The position numbers and the translations under genes are program-made. Shown here piece after piece: positions 61,968-64,000 of a DNA stretch of 64,000 nt. The first letter of the stretch is position 1. Each line of letters begins with the position of its first letter. Source of the DNA: Coprinopsis marcescibilis (Eukaryota; Basidiomycota; Agaricomycetes; Agaricales; Psathyrellaceae); NCBI GenBank assembly GCA_004369085.1, contig ML210156.1, positions 62,001-126,000 on the forward strand. Direction: 5' to 3'. The notes below the pieces were generated by a model. That model ran no database searches. It saw only the letters and a list, made by a program, of their open reading frames with translations, and had not been told where the DNA came from.

Positions 61968-62989
61968 ATGAAGCTTTCAGTAGGATCTGTGCTTTTGGCT
62001 TGCGCTCTCAGCTCACTCGCTCTTCCCTTGGTACGTACTACGTACTTACTCTGACTTCTATCCGCTTCTCGGCCAAATTCTAAACTTTCTTCTGCCAATT
62101 GCTACCGGGTCTCAGACTCAAGACGCGGACGCCTCCTTAGATGCGCGTGAGATCGACATCAGCCTCGAAGGGGAGCACCTCGTCTCTCGAGAGTACGAAG
62201 AAGCATTGGCTGCCCACTATGCCCGGTTCGCGCTCGACGAAGAAGACATCGAGGAACGCGACTTGTTTGACGAAGATGTCGTGGAACTCGACGCTCGTAA
62301 TGACATTGACGAGCTGGATTTGCTAGGTGCTCGAGACCTCAATGAGTTCGAGGAGCTCGAACTTGAAGCCCGCGACCTTGAAGCGTTGAGCGAGCTCTCG
62401 GATCTGGAACGACGAGCGTTACTCAGGAAGGTGCGTTCAACAATTCGTGGCACCAACTCCACATACTCCGCCCCACCGCTGACATATTACCCCCACCGCA
62501 CCTTTCATCTTATAGCTCGTAGGCCCAGTGAGACGAGTTATTGCCGCGATCCGCCCGGGGGCCAAGAAGCCCAGTGGAAGTGGCAAGAAACCCGGCAAGT
62601 CGGGTAAGGGTGGATCTCCCGCGAAACCCAAGAAACGGTCATCCTCCGGAAAGCCATCGAAGAAGTCTGCTGTCGGCAAGAAGGGCAGCAAGGGCTCGGG
62701 CTCGAAAGGAGGGAGCAATAATAAGAAGTCGAATAAAAAAGATGGAAAGACAAAGAAGAAGGATCAGGGCAAGAACGGTAAGGGTAAGGGTAAGGGTAAA
62801 GGAGGTAAGGGTAAGGGTAAAGGTGGCAAGGGTGGCAAGCCAAAGAAGAAGCGCGCTATCCGCAACTTGGTGGGTCGCTTTTCTAACGTCACGATATCCC
62901 GCCATTAAGTATTTCCCTAGAACCTCAACCTCGACCCTGCCTCTTTCGTTGCCGCAGGTGCCGGTGTCGCCAACGTGCTTCTTGGTTGA
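61968..62989 (+). CDS. Secreted charge-segregated (acidic then Lys/Gly-rich) protein
   Basis: Four exons (61968-62030, 62116-62430, 62516-62869, 62921-62989) give 266 residues. The first exon is a signal peptide, MKLSVGSVLLACALSSLALP. Exon 2 is very acidic with repeated LDAR/LEAR-type steps (REIDISLEGEHLVSREYEEA, then ELDARNDIDELDLLGARDL). Exon 3 flips to strongly basic: GAKKPSGSGKKPGKSGKGGS, KKSNKKDGKTKKKDQGKNGK, then GGT-AAG codon repeats giving GKGKGKGGKGKGKGGKGG, and KPKKKRA. The last exon is a short hydrophobic NLDPASFVAAGAGVANVLLG. Dibasic sites (RR, KKR) between the parts could be Kex2 sites, with the acidic part acting as a propeptide; this is inference. I know no matching family. Low-complexity composition makes the exon-3 end less certain, but a GT donor at 62870 restores an open, family-like hydrophobic tail. 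Confidence 0.68.
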
Positions 62990-63290
62990 GTGCCGTGTAG
63001 TTGTACCTATAGTAGAGTTAAAACCCGACAATCTTTATCCACCAACGAAACCGTTCCATACTCCCTGATTTAATATCAAGTGTTGAGATAGAATGAGTGA
63101 GCCAGCACAGAGCCTCGAAGTACACGAGTGCTTGTACTCGACTCTGAGAAATCGGATATTTGTGGACCTTCGCTGAATTCTACCAGCACTCACATTGTAA
63201 AAGCCCAGTGCGGCCTGCAGGTTGTCTCGTCCTATGGGTTGTGAAATCCTTGCAGGTGTCTGAGAGATGACACAAGTCCGATTTGCGAAC

Positions 63291-63300
63291 CGGCGCTTAA
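63291..63300 (-). promoter_or_regulatory. TTAAGCGCCG motif upstream of copy G
   Basis: Read on the minus strand; 312 bp upstream of the copy G ATG. It has the same final base as copy C. Confidence 0.4.
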
Positions 63301-63494
63301 TGTTACCAGGGACTTTCCCGCTCCACGATGATCTTGTTCAAGTGCCCATTACCAACAGATCACCCTGACATAGCAATCGAATGTCCTATGTATAGTGTGC
63401 ATCGTGTTCTTCATCGTGTGTCTCGGTGTGTGCGTGTGATCTCAAGGATGGAAGGAGTGTGACAGAGGGTGGACCTGCCACATGATGTTCAACC

Positions 63495-63509
63495 ATCGAT
63501 AACATCGAT
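63495..63509 (+). promoter_or_regulatory. ATCGAT inverted repeat upstream of copy G
   Basis: ATCGAT-AAC-ATCGAT, a perfect repeat, 103 bp upstream of the copy G ATG. Confidence 0.55.
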
Positions 63510-63611
63510 CGAGAAGGAGTCCTCTACGTACTTATAACTTTTGCATGACAATACACTTCCTAGACCCTCCGCACTTTCTTGCTTTCTCTGTGACCATCAG
63601 AGCAGTAAACC

Positions 63612-64000
63612 ATGTCTCCGTGACTACAGGAACTAACTGACATAAATCCTGAAGACCTCACTGCAGACGATACAGTGGTCTGGTAGGCAATAACATATAT
63701 GTATCATGGGATCTCGGCTGACTGGCCTACCACGTCCAGGTTCTTCCCCGTCGCCATCATAAACGCAAGACTTGTAAGCTGTTGCTCTGTGCACATCCTC
63801 TAGCACTGCCTAACGCTCGCTACTCCATTTCAGGAGGACCTTATCGGTCAGCAAGCTTGCGAGGAGCTCTACAGGAAGATTCGCCTCCGTGACAGATTCT
63901 GCCATTTTTATGCCGGGGAGATGCCAGACAAAGATCCTGATTCAAAGGAACGTCTCGTGCTCGCCGTTGGCGGAAAATACACCGTGGGTCACCTGAAGAA
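63612..64000 (+). CDS. Paralogue G, inverted copy, cut by window end; in-frame TGA at codon 4
   Basis: Exons are 63612-63682 (71 nt), 63740-63773 (34 nt) and 63833 to beyond 64000. Exon 1 is M-S-P-stop (TGA at 63621-63623), then LQELTDINPEDLTADDTVV. Exon 2 encodes FFPVAIINARL. Exon 3 has EDLIGQQACEELYRKIRLRD, RFCHFYAGEMPDKDPDSKER and LVLAVGGKYTVGHLKK at the edge. It has the same exon lengths and splice phases as A-F but is on the opposite strand, with its start codon about 21 kb from that of F. More copies may lie to the right of the window. Confidence 0.7.

Larger units (their letters stand above)
62990..63611 (+). promoter_or_regulatory. Upstream region of copy G
   Basis: This is homologous, in inverted orientation, to the spacers of array A-F, with the same order of conserved blocks: the TTAAGCGCCG motif, a CATAGTGTGCATCGTG-like block, a CACACGCACACACC-like block, GACCTGCCACATGATG and the ATCGAT inverted repeat. 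Confidence 0.6.

Noticed and set aside
62777..62830. Telomere-like GGGTAA repeats
   Set aside because: They are tandem GGT-AAG codons (Gly-Lys) in an open coding exon; the unit is not TTAGGG in either orientation and the tract is interrupted.

Overview
The window is chromosomal DNA of a filamentous basidiomycete, most likely an agaricomycete mushroom. The evidence is eukaryotic gene content (RPL19, VPS4, CAND1, RGP1, a MYST acetyltransferase, Mediator Med9), many short GT-AG introns of about 45-80 bp with CTRAY-type branch sites, and secreted or low-complexity proteins typical of Agaricomycetes. I found no RNA genes, CRISPR arrays or intact transposons. All gene models are my own reading of splice sites and frames.

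Layout. 0-5 kb: a 3'-partial DUF4360 secreted protein (-), Med9-like (+) and a single-pass membrane protein (+). 5-16 kb: a chromo-barrel MYST acetyltransferase (+), an EFM5-type eEF1A methyltransferase (-), GAR transformylase (+), a 1002-residue AGC-like pseudokinase (+) and RPL19 (-). 16-20 kb is about 4 kb without a supportable gene. 20-22 kb: a Hal4/Sat4-type kinase (+).

23.4-43.9 kb holds the most unusual content. It is a lineage-expanded family of proteins of about 235-310 residues that I do not recognise. Three diverged members (copies 1-3, minus strand; copy 2 frameshifted) precede the RGP1 gene. After RGP1 comes a head-to-tail array of six close paralogues (A-F) and a diverged member H, all on the minus strand. 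A further close copy, G, lies on the plus strand at the right edge and runs out of the window. 45.8-64 kb otherwise contains a 1899-residue disordered protein (+), CAND1 (+) convergent with VPS4 (-), a small Trp/Tyr-rich protein (+) and a charge-segregated secreted protein (+).

The strongest lead concerns the close paralogues A-G. All seven open with ATG, two codons, then an in-frame TGA followed by CTA, and then intact, protein-conserved coding sequence over four exons. TGA CTA is a known readthrough-promoting context. The diverged members 1, 3 and H have no such stop. The same seven copies, and only those, carry an ATCGAT-gtt-ATCGAT inverted repeat about 103-114 bp upstream of the ATG and a TTAAGCGCC motif about 312-347 bp upstream. 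A competing explanation is also visible: a 47-nt GT-AG segment would remove the TGA, but it keeps the frame only if the next 34-nt exon is also skipped. RNA evidence would decide between them.

The housekeeping genes act in separate pathways: Ric1-Rgp1 at the Golgi, ESCRT-III disassembly by Vps4, cullin exchange by Cand1, purine synthesis and chromatin acetylation. No operon-like functional grouping is evident apart from the tandem family.
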